Assembly (NCBI RefSeq): GCF_002934625.1
Contig: NZ_PTJD01000012.1
Coordinates: 88,952 to 152,951, forward strand
Length of the DNA stretch: 64,000 bases
From: Kineococcus xinjiangensis
Lineage (GTDB): Bacteria; Actinomycetota; Actinomycetes; Actinomycetales; Kineococcaceae
Direction: 5' to 3'
Position 1 is the first letter of the stretch. Every line of letters starts with the position of its first letter. This document shows, in pieces, positions 1 to 9,517 of the stretch. Below the pieces are notes generated by a model. It was not told where the DNA came from, searched no databases, and was given only the letters and a program-made list of their open reading frames with translations. Both the position numbers and the translations under genes were made by a program.

Positions 1-27
1 GTGTCGCACCCGTGGATCCCGCGGGGA

Positions 28-147
28 TCAAGCGTCCTCGGCCGTCTCCTCCGGCTCGAAGGTGCTCGGCTCGTCGCTCGCGCCGATGCCCACCCCCGTC
101 TCCGGGTTCGGGATGCCGTTCTTCTCGTCGTCCTCGCGTCCGCTCAT
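28..147 (-). CDS. small acidic hypothetical protein (39 aa)
   Basis: A 39-residue reading frame beginning MSGREDDEKNG and ending in a run of Glu/Asp and Thr/Ser. The motif IPNPETGVGIGASDEPSTF resembles very short conserved actinobacterial proteins of unknown function that I recall only loosely. A longer in-frame extension upstream is Arg/Gly-rich and looks like non-coding read-through, so I chose the ATG at 147. No domain, signal peptide or membrane segment is visible. Function unknown. Confidence 0.5.
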   Translation of the reverse strand: MSGREDDEKNGIPNPETGVGIGASDEPSTFEPEETAEDA

Positions 148-191
148 GGATCCAGCCTGCCCGCGGCCCGGACCGCCCACCACCCGGCGGA

Positions 192-884
192 TCACCGGTC
201 GGCGGCGCCCGCGCGTCGCAGCACCTGCTCGATCTCGCCCGCGTGCGCCCCGCGCCAGTACACCCGCCCGCACCCGGTGCACTCGCGGAACTCCTCGTAG
301 CTGCGCCAGGTGCCCGGCGGCACCCGGTGCGCCACCTCCGCCTTCGCCACGTCCTGCAGCACCCCGTTGCAGGCGGGGCAGCGCGACAGCGGCGCCAGGG
401 CGGGGGCGAAGCGGTCGAGGACGTCGTCGAGCTGCGCGGCCGGGGCGCTCCCGCGCACCAGCGCCCCGCGCGGCAGGGCCCGGCGCATGAGCAGCCCGCG
501 GTCCTGGGTGAGCAGCACCCGGTTCTCCGCCACGGCCTGCTCGACCAGTTCCGGGTCGGTGGCGTCGTTGCGGTAGGCGGCGTCCAGCCCCAGCAGCCGC
601 AACCGGCGGGCCAGCGTGCCGTGGTGGACGTCGAGGAGGAAGCCGCCCGCCGGCACCGCCTCCGGCCGGGACACCGGCTCGACCTCCAGTCGCGACCCCG
701 CCGGGACCGGGGTGCCGGGGCCGGCGGGTGCCCCGTCCAGCAGGATCCGGCCCACCTCGGTCAGCGGGACCCCGGCCGACTGCACGAGGTGCCCGGCGCT
801 CGCCCCGGCCTCGGCGCTGCGCACCGCACCCGTCGTGCGGGCGGGACGGGGCAGCAGGAAGCGCAGCGGCCCGGCGAGCAGCAC
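192..884 (-). CDS. Mut7-C RNase domain protein with ubiquitin-like N-terminus
   Basis: About 230 residues. The N-terminal ~80 residues look like the beta-grasp (ubiquitin-like) domain often fused to Mut7-C. The C-terminal part has the Mut7-C pattern: FLLDVHHGTLARRLRLLG, a PIN-like core with LLTQDRGLL, and a zinc ribbon made of CPAC near residue 170 and CTGC near residue 206. Family knowledge suggests an RNase acting on structured RNA, possibly with a sulfur-carrier-like partner domain. The start is a GTG at 884 with a weak ribosome binding site; no better in-frame start lies upstream. It stands alone downstream of asd. Confidence 0.8.
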   Translation of the reverse strand: MLLAGPLRFLLPRPARTTGAVRSAEAGASAGHLVQSAGVPLTEVGRILLDGAPAGPGTPVPAGSRLEVEPVSRPEAVPAGGFLLDVHHGTLARRLRLLGLDAAYRNDATDPELVEQAVAENRVLLTQDRGLLMRRALPRGALVRGSAPAAQLDDVLDRFAPALAPLSRCPACNGVLQDVAKAEVAHRVPPGTWRSYEEFRECTGCGRVYWRGAHAGEIEQVLRRAGAADR

Positions 885-939
885 CTCGATGCCGCTCGCC
901 GGGCCGCCGGCGCGCTGGGGGGAACTCAGGTCGCGGACC

Positions 940-2058
940 TCAGGCGGTGAACTCGGCCGCGAGGAGCTCCGCGATCTGCGCGGTGTTCAGCGCCGCCCCC
1001 TTGCGGAGGTTGTCGCCGCACACGAACAGGTCGAGGGTGTTGGGGAAGTCCAGCGCCTGGCGCAGCCGGCCCACCACCGTGGGGTCACCGCCGACGGTGC
1101 CGGCGGGCGTCGGGAAGACCCCGGCGGCGAGGTCGTCGAGGACCTCCACGCTGGGGGCGGCCTCCAGCGCGGCGCGCGCCTCCTCGACGGTGATCTCCTC
1201 CGCGAAGGTGGCGTGCACGGCGAGGGAGTGGGTGGTCTGCACGGGCACCCGCACGCAGGTGGCGGAGACCCTCAGGTCCGGGATGCCGAGGATCTTGCGG
1301 GACTCGTTGCGGACCTTCAGCTCCTCGCTGGTCCAGCCGCCGTCCTTCACGGACCCGGCGACGGGGACCACGTTGAGGGCCAGCGGAGCAGGGAAGGGGG
1401 ACGGCCCGTCGCCGAGCTTGGCGGCGACGGCCTCCGCGACGTCCCCGGCCCGCTGCCCGAGGCCGCGGTTCCCGGCGACGACCTCCAGCTCGTCGTAGAG
1501 GCGGTCCACGCCGGGCTGCCCCGCGCCGGAGGCGGCCTGGTAGGAGGCGACGACGAGCTCGGTGAGCCGCCAGCGGGCGTGCAGGGCGCCGAGGGCGTCC
1601 ATCATCGTCAGGGTCGTGCAGTTGGGGTTGGAGATGATCCCCTTGGGCCGGTTGCGGGCCTGCTCGCCGTTGACCTCCGGCACCACGAGCGGCACGTCGG
1701 GGTCCATGCGGAAGGCGCCGGAGTTGTCCACGGCCACCGCGCCGCGCTCCACCGCGATCGGCGCCCACTCGGCGGAGACCTCGTCAGGCACGTCGAACAT
1801 CGCGACGTCCACGCCGTCGAAGACCTCGGGGGTCAGGGCCTGCACGACGACGTCCTCGCCGCGCACGCGCAGCACCTTGCCGGCGGAGCGGGCGGAGGCG
1901 ACGAGGCGGATCTCGCCCCACACGTCCTCGCGCTCGGTGAGGATCCCGAGCATCACCGAGCCGACGGCGCCCGTGGCCCCGACGACGGCGAGGGTGGGCT
2001 TGCCGTTCCTGCGGCCGGTGCCGTTCTGGTCGCTCACGGTGCTCTCCTGGGTGCTCAT
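940..2058 (-). CDS. asd: aspartate-semialdehyde dehydrogenase
   Basis: 372 residues, normal family length. It reduces aspartyl phosphate to aspartate semialdehyde, the branch point to lysine/diaminopimelate, threonine and methionine. The NADP-binding loop [11 protein letters not shown] lies near residues 27-37, and the catalytic cysteine is C147 in SNPNCTT. The substrate-binding and dimer region around [11 protein letters not shown] is intact. The ATG overlaps the stop of the upstream aspartokinase gene by 4 bases (ATGA), so the two are translationally coupled and cotranscribed. A second possible start (MSDQNG) lies eight codons downstream. Confidence 0.96.
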   Translation of the reverse strand: MSTQESTVSDQNGTGRRNGKPTLAVVGATGAVGSVMLGILTEREDVWGEIRLVASARSAGKVLRVRGEDVVVQALTPEVFDGVDVAMFDVPDEVSAEWAPIAVERGAVAVDNSGAFRMDPDVPLVVPEVNGEQARNRPKGIISNPNCTTLTMMDALGALHARWRLTELVVASYQAASGAGQPGVDRLYDELEVVAGNRGLGQRAGDVAEAVAAKLGDGPSPFPAPLALNVVPVAGSVKDGGWTSEELKVRNESRKILGIPDLRVSATCVRVPVQTTHSLAVHATFAEEITVEEARAALEAAPSVEVLDDLAAGVFPTPAGTVGGDPTVVGRLRQALDFPNTLDLFVCGDNLRKGAALNTAQIAELLAAEFTA

Positions 2059-3356
2059 CGTCCGGTCCCTCCGTACACCGTGGCCTCGGCCTCGCCGTCC
2101 AGCTCGAACGCGCTGTGGACGGCGCGCACGGCGTCGTCCAGCTCGTCCGCGCGCGTCACGACGGAGATGCGGATCTCCGACGTGCTGATCATCTCCATGT
2201 TGATCTTCCGCTCGCCCAGCGCCTTGAAGAACTTCGCGGAGACGCCGGGGTGCGAGCGCATCCCCACCCCGATGAGCGAGACCTTGCCGATCTGGTCGTC
2301 GTACTCCAGGCGCTCGAACCCGATCGCGGCCTTGACCCGGTCCAGGGCGGCCACGGCCGTCTGCCCCTCGGCCTTCGGCAGGGTGAACGAGACGTCGGTG
2401 CGGCCGGAGGCGGCCACCGACACGTTCTGCACGATCATGTCGATGTTGATCTCCGCCTCGGCGACGGCCTCGAAGATCTGCGCGGCGGTGCCGGGGGTGT
2501 CCGGCACCCCCACCACGGTGATCTTCGCCTCGCTGCGGTCGTGCGCGACCCCGGCGATGATCGGCTGCTCCACGGTGCCCTCCTGGCTGGACTGGGGGTT
2601 CGACGTCAGGTGCGCGGGGACCGGGCCGTCGGTCACCCAGGTGCCCTCGTGGTGGCTGAAGGAGGAGCGCACGTGGATGGGCAGGTCGTAGTTCCGGGCG
2701 TACTCGACGCACCGCAGCATGAGGATCTTCGCGCCGTTGGCCGCCATCTCCAGCATCTCCTCGCTGGTGATGCGGTCGATCTTGCGGGCGGTCGGCACGA
2801 TGCGCGGGTCGGCGGTGTAGACGCCGTCCACGTCGGTGTAGATCTCGCAGACGTCCGCCTTGAGCGCGGCGGCCAGCGCCACGGCGGTGGTGTCGGAGCC
2901 GCCCCGGCCGAGCGTGGTGATGTCCTTGGTGTCCTGGCTGACGCCCTGGAACCCGGCGACGATCGCGATCGCGTCCTCGTCGAGGGCGGTGCGGATGCGC
3001 CCCGGCGTCACGTCGATGATCCGCGCCTTGCCGTGCGCGGAGTCGGTGATGACGCCCGCCTGGCTGCCGGTGAAGGAGCGCGCCTCCAGGCCGAGGTTGT
3101 TGATGGCCATGGCCAGCACCGCCATCGAGATGCGCTCACCGGAGGTGAGGAGCATGTCGAGCTCGCGGGCCGGCGGCATCGGCGTGACCTGCTGCGCGAG
3201 GTCGATCAGCTCGTCCGTCGTGTCGCCCATCGCGGAGACGACCACGACCACGTCGTGACCGGCCCGCTTCGTCTCGGCGATGCGCCGGGCGACGCGCTTG
3301 ACCCCCTCGGCGTCTGCGACCGAGGAACCGCCGTACTTCTGCACCACGAGAGCCAC
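2055..3356 (-). CDS. ask: aspartate kinase
   Basis: 433 residues. It phosphorylates aspartate, the first step of the aspartate amino-acid family. The kinase domain opens with [12 protein letters not shown] and has the [11 protein letters not shown] substrate loop; two ACT domains follow (about residues 270-420) and would bind feedback lysine/threonine. The GTG start at 3356 has an AGGATG ribosome binding site. In actinobacteria this family often makes a second, shorter beta subunit from an internal start; I did not identify that start with certainty. It is first in an ask-asd pair. Confidence 0.95.
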   Translation of the reverse strand: MALVVQKYGGSSVADAEGVKRVARRIAETKRAGHDVVVVVSAMGDTTDELIDLAQQVTPMPPARELDMLLTSGERISMAVLAMAINNLGLEARSFTGSQAGVITDSAHGKARIIDVTPGRIRTALDEDAIAIVAGFQGVSQDTKDITTLGRGGSDTTAVALAAALKADVCEIYTDVDGVYTADPRIVPTARKIDRITSEEMLEMAANGAKILMLRCVEYARNYDLPIHVRSSFSHHEGTWVTDGPVPAHLTSNPQSSQEGTVEQPIIAGVAHDRSEAKITVVGVPDTPGTAAQIFEAVAEAEINIDMIVQNVSVAASGRTDVSFTLPKAEGQTAVAALDRVKAAIGFERLEYDDQIGKVSLIGVGMRSHPGVSAKFFKALGERKINMEMISTSEIRISVVTRADELDDAVRAVHSAFELDGEAEATVYGGTGR

Positions 3357-3465
3357 GAGGCACCATCCTACTGAGCCGCAGAAGTACTTCCGACCAGTTT
3401 TCAGTGCAGCGGGCCGAACAGGGGAGAAGGCCGGAAAGTTTCCGGTCCCACGGGGTTCCGGGCGC

Positions 3466-4032
3466 TCAGAGCGAGTGCAGGGCGTCGAACTCCGCACCCG
3501 CGGCGACCTCGGCGTCCACGTCCAGGCGCAGGTGGGCCAGCAGCGACTGCAGCGTCCGCAGCGCGGCCGTGCCCCGCAGCCCCCACGAGGACAGGTACGA
3601 GAACTGCCACCACCACAGCGCCTCCTCGACCCGGCCCGCCTGGTGGTGGCGCAGCCCGTGGACGAGGTCGGCGGCGACGCTGGCGAGGTCGTCGGACAGC
3701 GACCCCGGCACCAGCCGCGCATCGGTCAGCGGGTCCGCCACGTCGGCGTACTCGTCGAGGCCCTCCAGGACGTTGGCCAGGCCGACGCGCACGGGGTCGA
3801 TGTCCGGGTCGGGACCGGAGTCGGGCTCGAACCGCTCCACCGGCACGAAGTCGCCGATCGCGCCCAGGCGCGCACCCGTGAGCAGCACCTGGCTGACGGC
3901 CAGGAGCAGCACCGAGATCGCGGTGTCGTTCATGCGGCCCGTCGCGACCTCGGTGACGGCGTCCAGGTACCCCTGGGCCTCCAGCGCGGTGGTGCCCGCG
4001 ACGGCCAGCAGTTCCAGGTCCTGCTCAGGCAT
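3466..4032 (-). CDS. DUF5063 domain-containing protein
   Basis: 188 residues, acidic, mostly helical, with the conserved stretch [25 protein letters not shown] near the C-terminus that marks the DUF5063 family, typically found just downstream of recR in actinobacteria. Function unknown. The start is the ATG at 4032, preceded by a perfect AGGAGGT that lies inside the end of recR; the two frames overlap by 8 bases, so expression is probably coupled. A longer in-frame start inside recR is unlikely. Confidence 0.8.
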   Translation of the reverse strand: MPEQDLELLAVAGTTALEAQGYLDAVTEVATGRMNDTAISVLLLAVSQVLLTGARLGAIGDFVPVERFEPDSGPDPDIDPVRVGLANVLEGLDEYADVADPLTDARLVPGSLSDDLASVAADLVHGLRHHQAGRVEEALWWWQFSYLSSWGLRGTAALRTLQSLLAHLRLDVDAEVAAGAEFDALHSL

Positions 4033-4624
4033 CAAGTGACCTCCTGCCAGCGAATGCTCTGCCGAGCGTAACTTCATCGGCGTACTCGAGGTCACCGCCC
4101 ACCGGCAGCCCGGACGCCAGCCGCGTCACCCGCAGACCCATCGGGCGCAGCAGGCGGGCGAGGTACGTCGCGGTGGCCTCGCCCTCCAGGTTCGGGTCCG
4201 TGGCGAGGATGACCTCCTGCACCTCGCCGTCGGACAGCCTGCTCAGCAGTTCCCGCATGCGCAGGTCGTCCGGGCCCACGCCCTCCATGGGGCTGATGGC
4301 GCCGCCCAGGACGTGGTACCTGCCGCGGAACTCCCGCGTGCGCTCGATGGCGACGACGTCCTTGGACTCCTCCACCACGCAGATGACCGAGACGTCGCGG
4401 CGGGGGTCGCGGCACACCCGGCAGCGCGCCTCCTCCGCCACGTTCCCGCAGACCTCGCAGAAGCGGACCCGCGTCTTCACCTCGGTGAGGACGTGGGCGA
4501 GCCGCTGCACGTCCGCGGGGTCCGCCTGCAGCAGGTGGAAGGCGATCCGCTGCGCGCTCTTGGGACCCACTCCGGGGAGCCGGCCCAGCTCGTCGATGAG
4601 GTCCTGGACCACTCCCTCGTACAC
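4025..4624 (-). CDS. recR: recombination protein RecR
   Basis: 199 residues, the normal RecR length. It acts with RecF and RecO to load RecA on gapped DNA. The helix-hairpin-helix [20 protein letters not shown] is at residues 13-32, then a four-cysteine zinc motif (CEVC...CRVC, about 56-71), then a Toprim domain with [12 protein letters not shown] and the acidic DPNLEGEAT loop. GTG start. It lies downstream of dnaX, the usual bacterial dnaX-recR arrangement, although the YbaB gene common between them is absent here. Confidence 0.96.
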   Translation of the reverse strand: MYEGVVQDLIDELGRLPGVGPKSAQRIAFHLLQADPADVQRLAHVLTEVKTRVRFCEVCGNVAEEARCRVCRDPRRDVSVICVVEESKDVVAIERTREFRGRYHVLGGAISPMEGVGPDDLRMRELLSRLSDGEVQEVILATDPNLEGEATATYLARLLRPMGLRVTRLASGLPVGGDLEYADEVTLGRAFAGRRSLDA

Positions 4625-4711
4625 GGACCGCAGCCTACGTCCTGGGGCGGACAGCGCAGCCCGGCCGGGAGCCGCCCGGGCGGGCTGCGTCCGGGGCGGT
4701 GACGGCCGCAG

Positions 4712-7150
4712 CTACTCGTCGGTGGAGATGACCCGCCCGCCGAGGATCTGCTCGACGACCGCCGGCCCCATCAGCGGGGAGTCCTCGGCGTCGACGTCGT
4801 CGCGGCTCGGCTCGTCGTCCGCCGGGGCCGCCGGGGCCGCCGGGGCCGCCGCGGGCGGCGAGGAAGGTGCGACGGGGCGCTGACGCGGGCCCGGACCCGA
4901 CGGTGCGGGGCGCGCCGCGGGACGCCCGGTGGGGACCTGGGCGGGGGTGGCCTGGGCGGGGGCGGGCTGCTCGGGGGTGGGCTGCTCGGGGCGGCTGCGG
5001 CGGGGGGCGCTGAGCTGCTCCTCCCCGGGGTCGTCGATCGGCGCGTCGGGCCACGGGATGTCGTCGTCCGGCCCGGGCACGACCGCGGCCGGGGGCTCGG
5101 GCGCGGGCCCGGCCTGGCGTGCGGGCTGCTCGGGGCGGCCCGGCTGCGACGGGGCGGCGGTGGGAGGTCCGCCCGCTGGGGGGCCGGCCGGGGTGCGCTG
5201 CGGCTGGGCGGGCTGTGGCGGAGTCTGCTGCGGCTGGGTGGGCTGCGGCTGGGTGGTGCGCGGGGCGGCGCTGCGGGGGGCGGGACGGGCGGGACCGCGC
5301 CGCCCGCCCTGCGGCCCGCCGGCGGACTGCCCGTCGGCCGAGACCGCCTCCACGCGGCAGTCGAGGCCGGTGGCGTCCAGCAGCGCCTCGCGCAGGTAGT
5401 CCGCGTACGTCCCGCGGGAGAACGTCGCGGCGAGCCCGGAGGTCTTGAACTGCAGGGTGAGGACGCCGCCGCGGCAGCCCGCGACGGTCGCGCTCTCCGA
5501 GACCAGGGTCCAGGCCCCCCGCTTCAGCCGGAAGAGCCGGTCCAGCACGTCCGTCCAGAGGCGGCGGACCACCTCGACCTCCTCGCCGCCACCGGTGGGC
5601 GGGGCGGGCGCCGCGGCGGGCACCTCGGCGGCACCGTCGGCCGGGGCCGGGGTCTGCCCCGGCGCTGCCCCGCTGCCGGGGAGGCGCGTCGTCGGCCAGC
5701 CGTCGGCGGTGCCGGCCTGCGCGGGCGCCGGATCGGCAGCCGGTGCCTGGGCCGCCGGTGCCGGAGCCTGGGTCGCCGGTGCCTGGGGAGGAGTCGGAGC
5801 TGCAGCCGGGGCCGCCGCGGGTGCAGCCACCTCGGGCGCCTCGGCCTCGGGTGCCTCGGCCTCGGGGGTGGCGGCCTCGGGTGCCTCGGCCTCGGGGGTG
5901 GCGGGCGCGGGGGCCGGAGCGGCGCTCGGTGCGGCACCGGCAGGCGGCCCGACCCGGGGTGCGGGCGCGAGAGGAGCGGTAGCGGCCGGCGCCCCGGCGG
6001 CCAGGCGGCGCTCCAGCCGGTCGACCCGAGCACCCAGACCGTCGGCCCCGTCGGCGGCGGGCAGCAGCAGCCGCGCGCAGAGCAGCTCCAGCTGCAGCCG
6101 CGGCGAGGTGGCGCCGGTCATCTCCGCCAGCCCGGCGTTGACCACGTCGGCGGCCCGGGACAGCTCCGCGCGCCCGAAGTGGGCCGCCTGCGCGCGCAGC
6201 CGGTCCACCTGGTCCTCGGGCACGCCCAGCACCGCCGCCGCGTCGTCGGGCACCGCGGCGGTGATGACGAGGTCCCGCAGTCGCTGGAGGAGGTCGTCGG
6301 CGAAGCGCCGGGGCTCCTGCCCGGAGTCCACCACGCGCTCCACCACCCGGAAGACGGTGGCGGCGTCCTGAGCGGCGAGCCCCTCGACGACGTCGTCCAG
6401 CAGCGAGGCGTGGGTGTAGCCGAGCAGGGCGACCGCCCGGTCGTAGGTCAGGCCGTCCTGCCCCGCACCGGCGATGAGCTGGTCGAGCACCGACAGGGAG
6501 TCGCGGACCGAGCCCGCGCCCGCGCGGACCACCAGGGGCAGGACGCCCTTGCCGACGGGGACGTCCTCGCGCGTGCACAGCTCCTCCAGGTAGGCGGACA
6601 GCTGCGACGGCGGCACGAGGCGGAAGGGGTAGTGGTGGGTGCGGGAGCGGATGGTGGTGAGGACCTTGTCCGGCTCCGTGGTGGCGAAGACGAACTTCAC
6701 GTGCGGCGGCGGTTCCTCCACGGTCTTCAGCAGGGCGTTGAAGCCGTGCGGGGTGACCATGTGGGCCTCGTCGAGGATGTAGATCTTGAAGCGGTCCCTC
6801 GCCGGGGCGAAGGTGGCGCGCTCGCGCAGGTCGCGGGCGTCGTCCACCCCGCCGTGGCTGGCGGCGTCGATCTCGACGACGTCGATGCTGCCCGGCCCGC
6901 CGCGCGCCAGCTCGCGGCAGGAGTCGCAGACCCCGCACGGGGTGGGGGTGGGGCCCTGGGCGCAGTTGAGGCAGCGGGCGAGGATGCGGGCGCTGGTCGT
7001 CTTGCCGCAGCCGCGGGGGCCGGAGAAGAGGTAGGCGTGGGTGATGCGGCCCTTGCCCAGGGCCTGCATCAGCGGGCCCGTCACGTGCTCCTGACCGATG
7101 ACCTCGGCGAAGGACTCCGGGCGGTACCGGCGGTACAGGGCGGTGGACAC
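4712..7150 (-). CDS. dnaX: DNA polymerase III subunit gamma/tau
   Basis: 812 residues. This is the clamp-loader ATPase of the replicative polymerase. Walker A is GPRGCGKTT (about residues 45-53); the four-cysteine zinc module CLNC...CGVC..C follows, then the DEAHMV Walker B and the sensor region FATTEPDKVLTTIRSR. After the third domain (to about residue 370) comes a long Ala/Pro/Glu-rich linker, a conserved tau-type domain (about 530-620) and a second Pro/Gln-rich tail. The linker DNA is highly repetitive. GTG start. I saw no obvious slippery programmed-frameshift signal. Confidence 0.95.
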   Translation of the reverse strand: MSTALYRRYRPESFAEVIGQEHVTGPLMQALGKGRITHAYLFSGPRGCGKTTSARILARCLNCAQGPTPTPCGVCDSCRELARGGPGSIDVVEIDAASHGGVDDARDLRERATFAPARDRFKIYILDEAHMVTPHGFNALLKTVEEPPPHVKFVFATTEPDKVLTTIRSRTHHYPFRLVPPSQLSAYLEELCTREDVPVGKGVLPLVVRAGAGSVRDSLSVLDQLIAGAGQDGLTYDRAVALLGYTHASLLDDVVEGLAAQDAATVFRVVERVVDSGQEPRRFADDLLQRLRDLVITAAVPDDAAAVLGVPEDQVDRLRAQAAHFGRAELSRAADVVNAGLAEMTGATSPRLQLELLCARLLLPAADGADGLGARVDRLERRLAAGAPAATAPLAPAPRVGPPAGAAPSAAPAPAPATPEAEAPEAATPEAEAPEAEAPEVAAPAAAPAAAPTPPQAPATQAPAPAAQAPAADPAPAQAGTADGWPTTRLPGSGAAPGQTPAPADGAAEVPAAAPAPPTGGGEEVEVVRRLWTDVLDRLFRLKRGAWTLVSESATVAGCRGGVLTLQFKTSGLAATFSRGTYADYLREALLDATGLDCRVEAVSADGQSAGGPQGGRRGPARPAPRSAAPRTTQPQPTQPQQTPPQPAQPQRTPAGPPAGGPPTAAPSQPGRPEQPARQAGPAPEPPAAVVPGPDDDIPWPDAPIDDPGEEQLSAPRRSRPEQPTPEQPAPAQATPAQVPTGRPAARPAPSGPGPRQRPVAPSSPPAAAPAAPAAPADDEPSRDDVDAEDSPLMGPAVVEQILGGRVISTDE

Positions 7151-7213
7151 CCGCAGAGGCTAGCTCTGCCGGACGACAGCCGGGGCCGCCCGTCGTCCGC
7201 ACGGATGCGGACG

Positions 7214-7309
7214 TGCAGGACCCCCCGCGCACCTACCAGAGCCTCCCTACCCTTGCTGCCTTCCGGCCCTGGGGGGGTTCAGCAGGATGGCACCACGCGG
7301 GGGGCCGCG
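7214..7309 (-). ncRNA. ffs: signal recognition particle RNA (4.5S-like)
   Basis: Read on the minus strand, the segment folds into one long hairpin. The outer arms are runs of C and G that pair around 7218-7228 and 7297-7306. The apical part carries the conserved SRP Alu-less core, GGCCGGAAGGCAGCA and its partner GCAGGATGG, which binds Ffh. It sits 64 bases upstream of dnaX on the same strand. The exact ends are estimated from the paired arms. Confidence 0.9.
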
Positions 7310-7437
7310 CCCACTGTAGACCGCGCCGCGGGGCCGCGGCCAACCGCTCCCACCGCTCCCGGGTGCCGGTGCGTGCGCTGCGACGGCCCGCAGGCCCGGG
7401 GAGCACGCACCCCGACAGTCGCGGTAGGCTCCTCCAC

Positions 7438-7522
7438 GGAGGATTCGCCTAGTGGCCTATGGCGCACGCTTGGAAAGCGTGTTGGGTTAACGCCCTCAGG
7501 GGTTCAAATCCCCTATCCTCCG
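7438..7522 (+). tRNA. tRNA-Ser (anticodon GGA)
   Basis: 85 nt with a seven-base acceptor stem GGAGGAT/ATCCTCC, anticodon loop TTGGAAA giving GGA, a long variable arm as expected for a class II tRNA, and the T-loop GGTTCAAATCC. CCA is not encoded. An actinobacterial -10-like TAGGCT lies at 7425-7430 and an intrinsic terminator follows within six bases. Confidence 0.96.
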
Positions 7523-7527
7523 CCCCC

Positions 7528-7559
7528 GAGGGGCCCGCACCGGCAGGTGCGGGCCCCTC
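7528..7559 (+). terminator. hairpin terminator after tRNA-Ser(GGA)
   Basis: Perfect 14-bp stem (GAGGGGCCCGCACC and its complement) with a GGCA loop. There is no U tract, which is usual for high-GC actinobacterial terminators. Confidence 0.85.
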
Positions 7560-7647
7560 TGCCGTTCCCCGGCCCCACCGCGCGCGGCCCGTCGCCGACA
7601 CGACGCGCGGTCGGGCCGAACGCCGCCTGCGTCCACCGCATCGCTCC

Positions 7648-7653
7648 TAGACT
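7648..7653 (+). promoter_or_regulatory. -10 hexamer TAGACT for a leaderless transcript
   Basis: TAGACT ends exactly six bases before the GTG at 7660, the spacing expected when transcription begins at the start codon. There is no ribosome binding site upstream of that GTG. Inferred leaderless mRNA. Confidence 0.5.
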
Positions 7654-7659
7654 GAGCAG

Positions 7660-7959
7660 GTGATCTTCAAGGCCGTGGGGGAGGGGCGCCCCTATCCCGA
7701 CCACGGGTACGTGCGGGTCGGGCAGTGGGCGGACATCGCCCCTCGCCAGGTGCGCCTGGACGAACTGGTGACCACCAAGCGCACGCTCGACCTCGACGCC
7801 CTCCTCGCCGACGACTCCACGTTCTTCGGCGACCTGTTCGCCCACGTGGTGCAGTGGCGGGGCGTGCTGTACCTGGAGGACGGCCTGCACCGGGCGGTGC
7901 GCTCGGCGCTGCACCAGCGGGCGGTGCTGCACGCGCGCGTGCTGGTGCTGCCGGACTGA
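7660..7959 (+). CDS. conserved actinobacterial protein, VapB-like annotation in some databases
   Basis: 99 residues, MIFKAVGEGRPYPDHG..., rich in aromatic and acidic positions, with no membrane segment. Close homologues occur upstream of LytR_C-domain genes across actinobacteria, and I recall that some are labelled VapB-family antitoxins. No VapC-type PIN toxin gene is adjacent, so a toxin-antitoxin role is not supported here. The GTG start lies six bases after a -10-like TAGACT, suggesting leaderless translation. Function unknown. Confidence 0.75.
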   Translation: MIFKAVGEGRPYPDHGYVRVGQWADIAPRQVRLDELVTTKRTLDLDALLADDSTFFGDLFAHVVQWRGVLYLEDGLHRAVRSALHQRAVLHARVLVLPD

Positions 7960-8086
7960 CGCGTCTGCTCCCGGACCGGCGGGTCCTGGCCCACACTGCT
8001 GCTGGGCCGGGGTCGCGACCGGGGTTCGGGGACCCGCGCCGCCGGACGGGGTGGACCGGCGGGCTGGAACGAGGGAAGGGGTGCAC

Positions 8087-8833
8087 GTGCCGGACGGCGG
8101 AGTGCGCGGCGGAGGCGGCCGCGGAGCCCCGGGGGGCGCCCGGGACGACGGGGATCCGGAGGCGACGCGCCCGAACGAGGCCCTGTCCGACGAACCACCC
8201 GACGGCGAGAGCTGGGACGCCGAGGGCGAGGACTGGGACGGCGAGAGCTGGGACGCCGCCGACGAGGCCGAGTGGGAGCAGCGCCAGGAGTTCGCCCGCC
8301 GCAAGCGCCTGCGCCGCATCCGGCGCCAGCGCATCGTCTTCCTGCTCGTCGTGCTCCTCGTCCTGGCCGTCGGCGCGGGGGCGGCCATGGTCGTCACCGG
8401 GCGCTGGCAGCTGGACCTGGACCCGGGGAAGGTGGCCGCGCCCGCGAAGCCCTCGTGCAGCGTCCCGGTCCAGCCCGTCGCGGCACCCGCGGACGTCCGG
8501 GTGCGGGTGCTCAACTCCACGGACCGGCGGGGGCTGGCCGGGAACGTCGCCGAGGAACTGCGCCGCCGCGGCTTCCTCGTGACGAACGTCGCCAACAGCG
8601 GCGGGGAACCCGTCGTGGAGAGCGCCCACATCGTCTTCCCGCCTGCCGCGGCGCCCGCGGCCCACGCCCTCGCGGTCCGCGTTCCCGGTGCGCTGCTGCG
8701 GGAGGACCCGGCGGCTGCGGACGTGGCGCTCGTGCTCGGGCAGGGTTACGAGCAGCTCGCCCCGGAGGAGGCGCTCCTCCCGGCACCCGCTCCGCCGCTG
8801 CCCGAAGGGTGCCCGCCCGCCCCGGCGCCCTAG
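8087..8833 (+). CDS. LytR C-terminal domain membrane protein
   Basis: 248 residues from the chosen GTG. The acidic cytoplasmic N-terminus has repeats of ESWDA/EDWDG, then a basic patch RRKRLRRIRRQR, then one transmembrane helix VFLLVVLLVLAVGAGAAMVV (about residues 82-102). The extracytoplasmic part carries a LytR_C domain (VRVRVLNSTDRRGLAGNVAEEL). Such domains occur with LytR-CpsA-Psr cell-wall ligases, but the catalytic LCP domain is absent. GAGGGAAGG sits 7 bases before the GTG at 8087, better than the upstream GTGs at 8051 and 8081. Role likely in the cell envelope; exact function unknown. Confidence 0.85.
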   Translation: MPDGGVRGGGGRGAPGGARDDGDPEATRPNEALSDEPPDGESWDAEGEDWDGESWDAADEAEWEQRQEFARRKRLRRIRRQRIVFLLVVLLVLAVGAGAAMVVTGRWQLDLDPGKVAAPAKPSCSVPVQPVAAPADVRVRVLNSTDRRGLAGNVAEELRRRGFLVTNVANSGGEPVVESAHIVFPPAAAPAAHALAVRVPGALLREDPAAADVALVLGQGYEQLAPEEALLPAPAPPLPEGCPPAPAP

Positions 8834-8852
8834 GGCCGGAACGCCGCGGACG

Positions 8853-8890
8853 ACCGAGGGCCCCGCACCATCCGGTGCGGGGCCCTCGGT
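8853..8890. terminator. bidirectional hairpin terminator
   Basis: A perfect 17-bp stem (ACCGAGGGCCCCGCACC and complement) with an ATCC loop. It lies between the rightward LytR_C gene and the leftward tRNA-Ser(CGA), so it can end both transcripts. Confidence 0.85.
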
Positions 8891-8896
8891 CACGAG

Positions 8897-8983
8897 CGGT
8901 GGCGGTGGGATTTGAACCCACGGAGGAGTTGCCCCCTCACACGCTTTCGAGGCGTGCTCCTTAGGCCGCTCGGACACGCCACC
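8897..8983 (-). tRNA. tRNA-Ser (anticodon CGA)
   Basis: 87 nt on the minus strand: acceptor stem GGTGGCG/CGCCACC, anticodon loop CTCGAAA giving CGA, long class II variable arm, T-loop GGTTCAAATCC. CCA is not encoded. Confidence 0.96.
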
Positions 8984-9044
8984 GCGGGAAACGATACACG
9001 GCGAGGGGCGGCGGCAGTGGTGAGGTGCGCGTGGTGCGGGCGCC

Positions 9045-9482
9045 TCAGCGCCGGTGCTCGGTGAAGAACTCCCGGAGCAACTGCGCGCACTCCCCGGCCA
9101 GCACGTCGCCCACGACCTCGACGCGGTGGTTCAGGCGGCGGTCGCGCACCACGTCGCGCAGGGAGCCCGCCGCCCCCGCCGCGGGGTCCCAGGCGCCGAG
9201 CACGAGGCGGTCGACGCGGGCCAGCACGAGGGCGCCCGCGCACATCGTGCAGGGCTCCAGCGTCACCACGAGGCTGCAGCCGGCCAGCCGCCACTCGCCC
9301 CGGCCGGCGCCGGCCGCCCGCAGCGCGAGGACCTCGGCGTGCGCCGTCGGATCGGCGTCGGCCTCCCGGGCGTTGCGGCCGCTGCCCAGCACCGCGCCCG
9401 TGGCGTCGTCGACCACCACCGCGCCGACCGGGACGTCGCCGGTGCGCAGGCAGCCCCGCGCCTCCTCCAGCGCCAGCCGCAT
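9045..9482 (-). CDS. tadA: tRNA-specific adenosine deaminase
   Basis: 145 residues from the ATG at 9482. It converts A34 to inosine in tRNA-Arg(ACG), and a tRNA-Arg(ACG) gene is present at 22,486. Zinc-binding deaminase motifs are clear: HAEV (His and catalytic Glu) and PCTMCAGAL (two Cys ligands). The start is preceded closely by GAGGAG; an extension upstream (RVPPQYEEW) would need a non-standard or distant start. It lies just downstream of the TadA-associated protein gene on the same strand. Confidence 0.93.
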   Translation of the reverse strand: MRLALEEARGCLRTGDVPVGAVVVDDATGAVLGSGRNAREADADPTAHAEVLALRAAGAGRGEWRLAGCSLVVTLEPCTMCAGALVLARVDRLVLGAWDPAAGAAGSLRDVVRDRRLNHRVEVVGDVLAGECAQLLREFFTEHRR

Positions 9483-9517
9483 CCACTCCTCGTACTGCGG
9501 CGGAACGCGCAGCCCCG

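Noticed and set aside
4712..7150. Programmed frameshift in dnaX making a short gamma subunit
   Set aside because: No A-rich slippery heptamer with a following hairpin was seen in the expected region; the GC-rich linker makes chance hairpins common.
7660..7959. VapBC toxin-antitoxin pair
   Set aside because: The protein resembles some labelled VapB, but no PIN-domain toxin gene is adjacent on either strand.
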